Source: Endozoicomonadaceae bacterium (GTDB taxonomy: Bacteria > Pseudomonadota > Gammaproteobacteria > Pseudomonadales > Endozoicomonadaceae). Taken from it: a stretch of DNA of 30,286 nt. The first letter of the stretch is position 1. Every line of letters starts with the position of its first letter. Position numbers and translations under genes: made by a program. Under the pieces are notes generated by a model. The model was not told where the DNA came from, did no database searches, and saw nothing but the letters and a program-made list of their open reading frames with translations. The stretch lies in assembly GCA_023146365.1 (NCBI GenBank), contig JAGLCE010000093.1:1-30286 (forward strand), written 5' to 3'. Positions 8,409 through 15,312 of this stretch are shown one piece after another.

Positions 8409-8944
8409 AGCACCCATCTGTGTTGACTGCACTAAGTCCTCGCTCAACAAGTAGCGCTGAAGCAGGGCTTACAAAAAGCAGGTGGTCGGCCAATTCGAGA
8501 GAGCGTTGAGAAAGCGCTCATCGAGATACCGCGAGACCGTGATAATCGCTTCGAACCTTGACTTGTCCTTTGTCTGAAAAAATCAAACGGATATCACCAG
8601 CATAGAATAGTCAGATTCTCTGCCTTTACGCCAAAAGGCATGAGTACCCGAAGATGTTGTGGTTGCATTTGCAGAGATGGTGTATAATGCGATGGCCTTA
8701 TTTTCTGAGGCAGCTCTGCGATTAAAGCTGTTAGTCTTGCCACTAATGTGTCGAGGATACGGACGGTGCTGGTAAGCAACGTAAAATGGCGACAAGGGCG
8801 CCTTATTGGCCTTTCTCAGATGAATGGGTTACATGGATTGAAATGATAATGCAATTACACGGAATTATTTGTAGGCTCTACTATGCTAATAGACCACAAT
8901 TTACAATGAATTCTCGATTTGTAGCCTGTAATCAGGAAATTTAA
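8409..8944. other. intergenic region between holC and first toxin gene
   Basis: This 536-base stretch holds no recognisable gene; short ORFs on both strands lack motifs and ribosome sites. A consensus -10 hexamer TATAAT lies at 8683-8688, but possible -35 boxes (TTGCAT at 8663, TTGTGG at 8657) are at poor spacing (14 and 20 bases). The last 130 bases are AT-rich and presumably hold the toxin promoter, which I cannot pinpoint. This may be where the island junction lies. Confidence 0.4.
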
Positions 8945-11900
8945 ATGTCATACTGCATACCAGCTCCACAAGCATTTCGCTTTTCCTTATATTCATTAAT
9001 GCTTCTTTTTGTAATTGTCTCTGCGTCCATCTCGGCATTTGCGCGACCCCCAGATAATATTGCGCCAAGCACATCACCGCTGACATTCGGTCCATTAACA
9101 GAGTTCGGCCGTCAGTTTATGACGGATGACTTAGGTCACTCCTCCGCCATTGTCTACATCAATACAGCTTATCCGCTCTCTCTCGACGAGCAACAATCAG
9201 TTCGTCATTGGTTGGCATCAAATGCGATCGTGATACTGGATGGCACCTCTGCCAATTCAGACGATATACAGCGCATTAGTACCGAGATCGGCGGTATCGG
9301 AATGGAGGGTAGCGTTCTGATGCTCAGGAAATCTCAAGAAGGCACCCCAGAGTACAAGAGCTTGCAATGGTTTGATTATACGACACCATTAGTTGGCGCT
9401 CAGTCCGATCAGGCAAGCCTAGGTAAACTTGCCATAGAAACTCACCGAATGATCAAGCCGTGGCGACAATCACCGCACTTCCGTGCAAGGCTCACGCAGA
9501 ATGAAAAATCATCCCCATGGAAGCCGGAAGTTTCAATTCCTGTCGAAATTCGCCAGATCGGTTTTCCCTGTATGGTTGGCAACCACTATAGAGGGAATGG
9601 TATCACCGGATCCTCGTCATGGCGCGGTGGCCTTAAGGATGCCTGCGACAATGATGCCAGCGTTTCACTATTCTACATCGTCGACTTAATCCGCTCTAGT
9701 AGCATCGACAACGGTACAACAGATGATGCAAAGTATGTACGAATTACCATGGATCCCAGCTCTGCTGGCGGAGCTGGCTGGCATCTGACCGATAAGCCCC
9801 GCCACAAACATACCTGGTTTCAAAGCTGGGCCAATCGCATAACATGGTTTGGCCCAGTCGCAGATCGTTACTCCGTGTCACTGGAACCCTTGGACCCAGA
9901 TGTAAGCCTTTACCATGCGATCCCTGACAACCAGGCGAAATATTCCACGATCAAATCCGTTAGTAGTGTTAGTGTGGGCGTCTCATTGTCGGCACTTGTG
10001 GATAACAATATCTGGAATATCTGGAAAGATAAAAATATAGGCGACGACAGTTGCGAGAAACCGCAACAGGGGGAGAATAAGGAGGAGGGGGATGTGGAGA
10101 TGGTAGAAGTGGTAGACATGGTAGTAAAGGAAGTGAACACTGATACAAACAAAGATACCATCAATTCTGGCTCTGAACAAAACTCCGATGCTGATAAACA
10201 AACTTCTGACACAATTGAAAAGGTTTTGGAAATAACAAAAACTGATGACACTGGTAAAGAAGCAGAAGCAGAAGCAGAAGCTGCTGAGTCGTCTTCGGCT
10301 TTGAATAATAACGTAGAATCCTCAGCGATCCTCCAGGACCTTACCAATGATACTGGAAAGAACGATCAGATTTTGCATGGGGAAGCTCATGATCCGCTTG
10401 CATTGCCTAACCACAAGGGAAGTGGCAATCTTGATGACTTTCCTGTAGCTGACCCTTCTTCTGCAAGTAATCCTTCTGCAAGTAATCCTTCTGTAGATGA
10501 CTCTCCTGTAGATGACTCTCCTTCTGAAAGTAATCCTCCTGTAGATGACTCTTCTTCTAACAGTAATCTTGAGATGACGGAAGGGCCTTTTCTTGAATTT
10601 AAGCCTACTGATTCCGAGCCTGTTGTGTCTGACTGTGACTATGACTTTGATGAGGGTGGGTCTAATCATTGTGTAACGAAACCAGGGATGTATGTAGCTT
10701 TTAGTACCTATCCATCAGAAGTAGGGGGTTTTTATGACGCAACTTCTGTGCCTTCTTCAGAGGATGGTGATGATTCTCGTCTGCATAGTATTGTCGAGGA
10801 GAGTGAGAGCGAGAGCGAGAGCGAGAACAAAAATAATAAGGAGGTGGATTTAAATGAAAAGCTGCATGCTTATTTCAGTAATAAGATAACACACTTCGCT
10901 AATGCCTTTGCCTTATCTACCGGTTTGCACAGTAAGGAAAAGTCGTTTAAAGGGTTTCCGTCGAGCAAAGCTCCAAACTCACCCCAGACTCGCTCCTTTC
11001 TCTCTATACGTCCATCTGTCGCCTATAGTAGCTCCCGTAAGATTACATATCGAAATCATGAATATGAAGTGTACAACCGTTCTCGAAGTGGATCGCGAGG
11101 TGATATGGCAGCTTGGGAGTGGAGCCGAGGCTTCGAAAGAGATTCTGATAGCTGGCGTACCAATAACACAGCCCCTCTTTGGTGCGGTGACTGGTTTTTT
11201 TCCGACCACGTTTTTTCACCTATAGCCTATACTGGCTTTTCGCCTGGTTTTTCAGCAACATTTATGGTTTCTGGGGATAAAACGGGACACTCAAAGATTC
11301 GCTTCACCAGCAGTGTTACTCCTGTAGCACTGGGTGGTCGAGTTCAATACATGGGCTTGCATCAAAAATATGCACCGCACAGCCAGCGAGGAAGCAATCA
11401 CAGTTTGACACAGATCCTATCGATTGACTGGGATTCCACCGTCTTTGCGAAAGAAACGCCTATCTCTCTGAAGTCCTATCGCAAAAGTTTATACACCGAC
11501 AGCTGTCTAACGGCACACATTTCTGCAATAGGTATCGATGGTACGGTGAATGTTGGTCAGTGTGATTCCCAGAAACATCAGACATGGGGTCTAGATGCAG
11601 AGCAACGATTACATTCCTTCGCTGCCTATGACTATTGCCTTAGCCGCAAGGGAGATGACTCTGTTATCTTGAGCCATTGCGATCATAGTTCTGCCCAAAA
11701 ATGGATATGGGTAAACAAGCGATTCGCCAGCATGCAAGGAGGATATCTGTCCATTTTGGCTGATGATGACAGTGATGACAGTGATGACAGTGATGGCAGT
11801 GGATACAATGACGAAAGTAACGAAAGTAACGACAGTCGTGATGATGGTGAGCTCGTTATCAGTAAGGCTGCCTCAAGGACGTATTGGCGTAGTGTTATTC

Positions 11901-11974
11901 GTCCAATCGACATATCAGATGCGTTAAACATATCAGACGTAACAGACGTAACAGACGTAACAACAGGCGAATAA
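8945..11974 (+). CDS. VCC/leukocidin-type pore-forming toxin with giant acidic stem insert and beta-trefoil lectin
   Basis: This 1009-residue predicted secreted toxin has an ATG with AGGAAA six bases upstream. Layout by eye: signal peptide 1-34 (hydrophobic 13-31, cleavage after AFA); VCC-like pro-domain about 60-170 (SNAIVILDGT, then VLMLRKSQEG); a basic linker about 172-195 where proteolytic activation would fall; cytolysin core about 196-350 and 684-845. The core has a Cys pair (FPCMVG, DACDNDASVSLFY), DAKYVRITMDP, and later LWCGDWFFSDHVFSPIAYTG and LGGRVQYMGLHQKY. A ricin-type beta-trefoil follows, about 846-940, with QxW-type motifs HQTWGLD and AQKWIWV. V. cholerae cytolysin has the same order, and its oligomer inserts a beta barrel from the stem. 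Here about 330 acidic residues (351-683) occupy the stem hairpin. There is no beta-prism domain; the C-terminus is Asp/Ser-rich. Family call confident; activity unknown. Confidence 0.88.
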   Translation: MSYCIPAPQAFRFSLYSLMLLFVIVSASISAFARPPDNIAPSTSPLTFGPLTEFGRQFMTDDLGHSSAIVYINTAYPLSLDEQQSVRHWLASNAIVILDGTSANSDDIQRISTEIGGIGMEGSVLMLRKSQEGTPEYKSLQWFDYTTPLVGAQSDQASLGKLAIETHRMIKPWRQSPHFRARLTQNEKSSPWKPEVSIPVEIRQIGFPCMVGNHYRGNGITGSSSWRGGLKDACDNDASVSLFYIVDLIRSSSIDNGTTDDAKYVRITMDPSSAGGAGWHLTDKPRHKHTWFQSWANRITWFGPVADRYSVSLEPLDPDVSLYHAIPDNQAKYSTIKSVSSVSVGVSLSALVDNNIWNIWKDKNIGDDSCEKPQQGENKEEGDVEMVEVVDMVVKEVNTDTNKDTINSGSEQNSDADKQTSDTIEKVLEITKTDDTGKEAEAEAEAAESSSALNNNVESSAILQDLTNDTGKNDQILHGEAHDPLALPNHKGSGNLDDFPVADPSSASNPSASNPSVDDSPVDDSPSESNPPVDDSSSNSNLEMTEGPFLEFKPTDSEPVVSDCDYDFDEGGSNHCVTKPGMYVAFSTYPSEVGGFYDATSVPSSEDGDDSRLHSIVEESESESESENKNNKEVDLNEKLHAYFSNKITHFANAFALSTGLHSKEKSFKGFPSSKAPNSPQTRSFLSIRPSVAYSSSRKITYRNHEYEVYNRSRSGSRGDMAAWEWSRGFERDSDSWRTNNTAPLWCGDWFFSDHVFSPIAYTGFSPGFSATFMVSGDKTGHSKIRFTSSVTPVALGGRVQYMGLHQKYAPHSQRGSNHSLTQILSIDWDSTVFAKETPISLKSYRKSLYTDSCLTAHISAIGIDGTVNVGQCDSQKHQTWGLDAEQRLHSFAAYDYCLSRKGDDSVILSHCDHSSAQKWIWVNKRFASMQGGYLSILADDDSDDSDDSDGSGYNDESNESNDSRDDGELVISKAASRTYWRSVIRPIDISDALNISDVTDVTDVTTGE
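10259..10282 (+). repeat. GAAGCA tandem repeat (Glu-Ala)
   Basis: Four six-base units inside the acidic insert of the first toxin encode alternating Glu and Ala. The fourth unit ends GAAGCT. Unit length keeps the frame when copies are gained or lost. Confidence 0.85.
10454..10561 (+). repeat. 15-base tandem repeats in toxin insert
   Basis: The unit CCTTCTGCAAGTAAT occurs twice, followed by CCTGTAGATGACTCT three times (interrupted by a CCTTCTGAAAGTAAT variant). They encode a Pro/Ser/Asn and Pro/Val/Asp/Asp/Ser repeat. All units are multiples of three, consistent with in-frame slippage or recombination. Confidence 0.85.
11765..11800 (+). repeat. GATGACAGT tandem repeat (Asp-Asp-Ser)
   Basis: Three perfect nine-base units plus a fourth variant (GATGGCAGT) follow the lectin domain of the first toxin. 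Degenerate AACGAAAGT units come next. They form an acidic Ser/Asp linker. Confidence 0.9.
11936..11962 (+). repeat. GACGTAACA tandem repeat at toxin C-terminus
   Basis: Three perfect nine-base units just before the stop codon encode Asp-Val-Thr repeats (about residues 998-1006). Their position at the extreme C-terminus suggests a flexible, variable tail. Confidence 0.9.
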
Positions 11975-12025
11975 ATCATTAGAGAGAGGGTGCAACGAAA
12001 AATCCGACTGGTTGTTATATGAGGT

Positions 12026-12059
12026 TTATGCAGGGGTATGCTGATATGCTCCTGCATAA
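12026..12059. terminator. hairpin after first toxin gene
   Basis: The nine-base perfect arms TTATGCAGG (12026-12034) and CCTGCATAA (12051-12059) enclose a 16-base loop, about 50 bases after the stop codon. There is no T-run after it, so it could be a Rho-dependent or mRNA-stabilising structure rather than a classical terminator. Confidence 0.35.
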
Positions 12060-12262
12060 TCTGCCATAAACGTTTTCGACTTACTTTCAATGCTGCCGGA
12101 GAAGACAGACGGCGCTAACTAACACTTTTCCGATAAATATACCAAGCCATAAAACATCTGAGCTCGGGTGGAGATGAGGCTTATTGAAATGTAACAATCG
12201 GACCAGCAGTGATAGAATGTTCGGCTCCATTATTGAGGATTACATTTTCTTTGCTACATCGC

Positions 12263-12270
12263 GGGGGGGG
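12263..12270. repeat. run of eight G upstream of second toxin
   Basis: A homopolymeric G8 tract lies about 350 bases before the second toxin start. Such tracts are prone to slippage; here it is not inside a recognisable gene. Confidence 0.8.
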
Positions 12271-12347
12271 CTCCGAAGTTATTTGTCACGTTGAATGCTA
12301 ACGGTCTCAAAAATAAAGCGACACTTCAGAATGAAATAAAACACAAT

Positions 12348-12381
12348 AAAACAAAACAAAACAAAACAAAACAAAATAAAA
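12348..12381. repeat. AAAAC pentanucleotide microsatellite
   Basis: Five perfect AAAAC units (12348-12372) are followed by AAAAT and AAAA, with further imperfect AAAAC/AATAA units on the left. The tract lies about 240 bases upstream of the second toxin start. A change in copy number would alter spacing between upstream elements and any promoter here. Confidence 0.85.
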
Positions 12382-12618
12382 TGTATAGCTTGTTTAAAAA
12401 TACATTTTTGAACCTGTGAGATACGATTATTGGATAATAAGAGAAACATTTGAGCAAAACGTCTACCTTACATAACATCTTACACAAACGCAGGAAACTA
12501 AATGAAACGACAATAGCCATCACAACATGCCCTAGCGTTCGAAAATAAGGTGCTTCAATAGCAAAAACGCACAGTAATTAACACAGCGTTAACAATACGA
12601 CACTATGAGGATCTATTA

Positions 12619-14925
12619 ATGGCTTTGCCAAAACATTTTAATCGTCTAGGCAGTCTTTCTGTTGCCGGATTACAGCTGTTCACTTTGTTACCGGCATTCG
12701 CACATGAAATGACCGATGACCACTTATCCGAAGCGATAATCCAAGCCGAAGCGATAATCCAAACATCATTTGCTGCCAAAGGTTATGGTGAATCTACCGC
12801 ATACTTTTCAGTCTTGCAGCAGAAGCTGCGCTCCAATGATATGCTTTTGCACGCTGCAGCATTGGGAAATCGGCTGATCTACATCAATGCAAAATTCTCA
12901 TTAACACCCGATCAAGAGGAAGAGATTCGGGAGAACTTGTCATCTGATTATATCGTTATGATTGACAGCACTGAAAGCACGGATAAGGAAGCCACTAAAA
13001 AACTCAGCGCTGCGTTGGGTGGAATTGGGTTTGACAGTCCTGTCATCTTGATCAGAAAAACATCCGATGGGATTCCAGAATATAAGGAATTAATTCCCTA
13101 CGACAAAAAGAATGATGACACCATCGCTCTAAACATCTCAGAGCCATCGATTAATTACGAGAAACTGGCATCAGAAACCTCTTCAATGCTGAAAGCTTGG
13201 AAAAAACCACAACAAAGAAACCGGGCAAATAAATCTATCAATCAATACAGTCCTGAAATTTCTATTCCGGTAGAGCTTCGTCACACAGGCTTTCCCTGCA
13301 TGGTCGGTGCCTCATTTGATGGCAATGGAATAACGGGTAACCAATACTGGCATAAAGAGATGGTTGACGCCTGTGACAATGATGCCAGCGTCTCTCTTTT
13401 TTATACGGTGGACCTTGTTCGCTCTGTCGCTTCCACCGTAGGTGGCTCTTCGGATGATGCAAAATATATCCGTATTACTATTGATCCAGCATCTAATGGC
13501 GGTTCGGGCTGGCACTTGGCAGACAGGCCTACTCATAAGCACACCTGGTATCAGAGTTGGGCCAACCGAATAACTTGGTTTGCCCCTGTCGCAGACGGTT
13601 ATGCTGTGTCCATTAATTCAAATGATCCGGACGTTCATTTATATAACACCATTCCCAGCAGTTATCCCAAAGAATCCAATATATCAGACAGTTCGTCGAT
13701 ACAGATTGGTGTTACTGGTGGCCCAAACATCCTCGATCCATCCAAAATGAAAGGCAAAAATCTTGCTGGCTTTTCTGGCGTCAACCTGGGTATGACATTC
13801 TCTATTGGCAGTGAGCGTTCCATCAATTACCGTAATCATGAATATGAACTAAGTAACTTGTCGAGGGCTGGCAAGGGAGACACCGCTTCTTGGCTGTGGA
13901 GTCGGGAGTTTCATAGGTACGCCGAGTTTTGGCGGACACGCACAACTGGTTTATTATGGTGCGGTGACTGGTTTTATGATGACCACTTTTTTTCTGCCAT
14001 TGCCTACTCTAACTTTACACCAGGTTTTTCTGCAACTTTTTATGTTCCTGGCGACAAGTCTGATGTCTCCACGATTGAATTTGAAAGTAGCATTAATGCC
14101 GTTGCACTGGGTGGCCGAGTGCAATACCTCGGTGTACATCAGAGCTATGGGCCAGCAGGCTTTAAAGGAACCAAATACAGCGTTAAACAAGATATCACCA
14201 TCAACTGGGGCTCCAGTTTCTTTAATGCCGAAATTCCAGTATCCATTGAAGCCTATAAAGAGGACAGCGTTCACGGTATATGCTTGGAAGTCCTTAACAG
14301 CAACTCTAATGCAGGTAGCGCCGTTGGCGTTGGTCAGTGCAACTTCAAGCAAAACCAGATTTGGGGGATGGATTCCGAATACCGCTATCGCTCATTTCTT
14401 GCTCAGGATCGCTGCTTGACCCGTGAAAATCACGACACGCTGACAATTCAACCTTGTGACCACGCGGCTAATCAGAAATGGCAATGGGAAGATGAATATC
14501 TGCTTAGCAGTCAGGGCGGTGCTTTGACCATTCAAGAGTATGGTCGTCTCTCATCGTGTCAGCATACCGAAGCACCGACGGTATGGCGCAATTTTATCAG
14601 AAGAGCTGAGATTGCAGGCACAATGACTGTTTCATCGCCATCCATCACAGCAGAGCCGGTGGATCAGAGCATGGAGCCTACTCTAGGCCACTTCAGCAAA
14701 AAACAGCCTGGTGCTGAGACCAAAATGAGAGTGAATACTGTTAAATTGCCTGTTACTGACATCAGCGAGGAGTTGCCTGCTGACATCAGCGAGGAGCTGT
14801 CTGCTGACCGCACCGAGGAATGGTTTAATATTGATCAGCGAGGAGTGCTGGAGGTTGATGTCAGCGAGGAGGCGATTGATGTTAGCAGCGCTGAGGAAGA
14901 TCCCGCACTTTATCCTCAAAGTTGA
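12619..14925 (+). CDS. VCC/leukocidin-type pore-forming toxin with beta-trefoil lectin (paralogue)
   Basis: This 768-residue predicted secreted toxin is paralogous to the gene at 8945. ATG is preceded by GAGGAT. Layout: signal peptide 1-28 (cleavage after AFA); pro-domain about 80-195 (DYIVMIDSTE, then PVILIRKTSDG); basic linker KKPQQRNRANK as a possible activation site; cytolysin core about 212-545. The core has a Cys pair (FPCMVG, DACDNDASVSLFY), DAKYIRITIDP, a short pre-stem about 356-405 (IQIGVTGG ... GVNLGMTFSIG), and GFSATFYVPGD and LGVHQSYGPAGFKGTKYS, resembling the VCC segment before its trefoil. The beta-trefoil lectin spans about 546-662 with NQIWGMD and NQKWQWE. VCC's IGVTGG-like stem start is matched closely. 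No beta-prism domain follows; a repeat-rich acidic tail (about 714-768) does. It would bind glycans and oligomerise in eukaryotic membranes. Activity is inferred only. Confidence 0.9.
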   Translation: MALPKHFNRLGSLSVAGLQLFTLLPAFAHEMTDDHLSEAIIQAEAIIQTSFAAKGYGESTAYFSVLQQKLRSNDMLLHAAALGNRLIYINAKFSLTPDQEEEIRENLSSDYIVMIDSTESTDKEATKKLSAALGGIGFDSPVILIRKTSDGIPEYKELIPYDKKNDDTIALNISEPSINYEKLASETSSMLKAWKKPQQRNRANKSINQYSPEISIPVELRHTGFPCMVGASFDGNGITGNQYWHKEMVDACDNDASVSLFYTVDLVRSVASTVGGSSDDAKYIRITIDPASNGGSGWHLADRPTHKHTWYQSWANRITWFAPVADGYAVSINSNDPDVHLYNTIPSSYPKESNISDSSSIQIGVTGGPNILDPSKMKGKNLAGFSGVNLGMTFSIGSERSINYRNHEYELSNLSRAGKGDTASWLWSREFHRYAEFWRTRTTGLLWCGDWFYDDHFFSAIAYSNFTPGFSATFYVPGDKSDVSTIEFESSINAVALGGRVQYLGVHQSYGPAGFKGTKYSVKQDITINWGSSFFNAEIPVSIEAYKEDSVHGICLEVLNSNSNAGSAVGVGQCNFKQNQIWGMDSEYRYRSFLAQDRCLTRENHDTLTIQPCDHAANQKWQWEDEYLLSSQGGALTIQEYGRLSSCQHTEAPTVWRNFIRRAEIAGTMTVSSPSITAEPVDQSMEPTLGHFSKKQPGAETKMRVNTVKLPVTDISEELPADISEELSADRTEEWFNIDQRGVLEVDVSEEAIDVSSAEEDPALYPQS
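12730..12765 (+). repeat. 18-base tandem duplication at toxin N-terminus
   Basis: Two copies of GAAGCGATAATCCAAG followed by CC or aligned with ACA encode EAIIQA and EAIIQT, just after the predicted mature N-terminus of the second toxin. Confidence 0.85.
14758..14820 (+). repeat. 24-base tandem repeats in acidic tail of second toxin
   Basis: Units start at 14758 and 14782 (GACATCAGCGAGGAG core) with a degenerate third at 14806, encoding DISEELPA, DISEELSA and DRTEE. Related GTCAGCGAGGAGG pieces recur near 14860. They build an acidic C-terminal tail where VCC has its beta-prism lectin domain. Confidence 0.85.
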
Positions 14926-15312
14926 GGAAAACCACGCTTTTGATCCTCAAACAAATTAGAGGTGGATCTTTATAGCGAGGGAGAGGAGTAGTACACCAAT
15001 GACGAAGCTTCGTCATTGGCTTAAACAGTGCAATCATTGTCAGACCAGCGAATGACAATGATTAGCCACTGCGACTCATTGATCAGTACTATTGTGCTGT
15101 ATTCGAGCCAGTCACATTCATTGATACATTATGGTCTGCAAGGCCTGTTGACGAATCAGCAACGCTATAACGTATTGTTTGTTCATTTTAAACGCCATTC
15201 TCGCAAAGTCGTCACAATATCCCTGCACTGTCGACACAAAGACATGGTAAAGTATGATATTTGGCATATAACCTTATCCTTTTAACATCCGATAGGCAGT
15301 TTTAGCTTCGTT
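14926..15312. other. intergenic region between second toxin and valS
   Basis: No gene is recognisable in these 387 bases. The segment contains a long perfect palindrome at 14996, and a small inverted repeat TCCTCAA/TTGAGGA (14913-14928) spans the preceding stop codon. The valS promoter must lie here: TTGACG at 15148 is a candidate -35 box, but the nearest -10-like hexamers (TATAAC at 15166, TATTGT at 15173) are at 12 and 19 bases. Confidence 0.45.
14996..15019. promoter_or_regulatory. 24-base perfect palindrome
   Basis: The half-site CCAATGACGAAG is followed directly by its exact reverse complement, centred on an AAGCTT core, about 70 bases after the second toxin. With no loop and no T-run it is a poor terminator. 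It could be an operator for a dimeric regulator of valS or the toxin, or a cruciform or transposon-end relic. Confidence 0.6.

Larger units (their letters stand above)
9995..10993 (+). other. acidic, repeat-rich insert in the pore-stem hairpin of the first toxin
   Basis: This covers residues about 351-683 of the first toxin. It is flanked by alternating polar/apolar stretches that look like the two stem strands (SVSSVSVGVSLSALVDN before; SFLSIRPSVAYSSSRKITYR after). The paralogue at 12619 joins the equivalent strands with about 20 residues. The insert is dominated by Asp, Glu, Ser, Asn and Thr, with tracts of (EA)n around residue 439 and (SE)n around 619. Two stretches look more ordered: residues 548-600 (two cysteines, aromatic residues) and 634-662 (possible amphipathic helix LNEKLHAYFSNKITHFANAF). 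The boundaries are my estimate from comparing the two paralogues. I recognise no domain in it. Confidence 0.7.
11975..12618. other. intergenic region between the two toxin genes
   Basis: No gene is recognisable in these 644 bases. They contain a hairpin shortly after the first toxin, a run of eight G, a pentanucleotide AAAAC tract, and an AT-rich final stretch with the ribosome site GAGGAT before the second toxin. The presence of a hairpin and a long spacer suggests the toxins are transcribed separately. Confidence 0.5.

Noticed and set aside
8255..8509. ORF overlapping the 3' end of holC
   Set aside because: It is in another frame of the conserved holC coding region, without a start site or motif; its tail lies in non-coding sequence.
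9910..10669. Long minus-strand ORFs opposite the acidic toxin insert
   Set aside because: They are shadows: the low-complexity Asp/Glu/Ser codons of the plus strand give Ser/Phe/Leu and Arg/Ile repeats on the other strand. No ribosome site or motif.
11683..12090. Minus-strand ORF of 135 codons across the end of the first toxin
   Set aside because: Most of it is the complement of the Asp-Ser repeat. The short part outside the toxin gene looked faintly transposase-like (VSRKRLWQIMQ) but has no defining motif.
12326..12523. Minus-strand ORF rich in Phe/Cys/Leu over the AAAAC tract
   Set aside because: It is a translation of the microsatellite complement; no ribosome site and no similarity to a protein.
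15028..15285. ORF of 85 codons just upstream of valS
   Set aside because: No ribosome site, irregular composition, and it occupies the expected valS promoter region.
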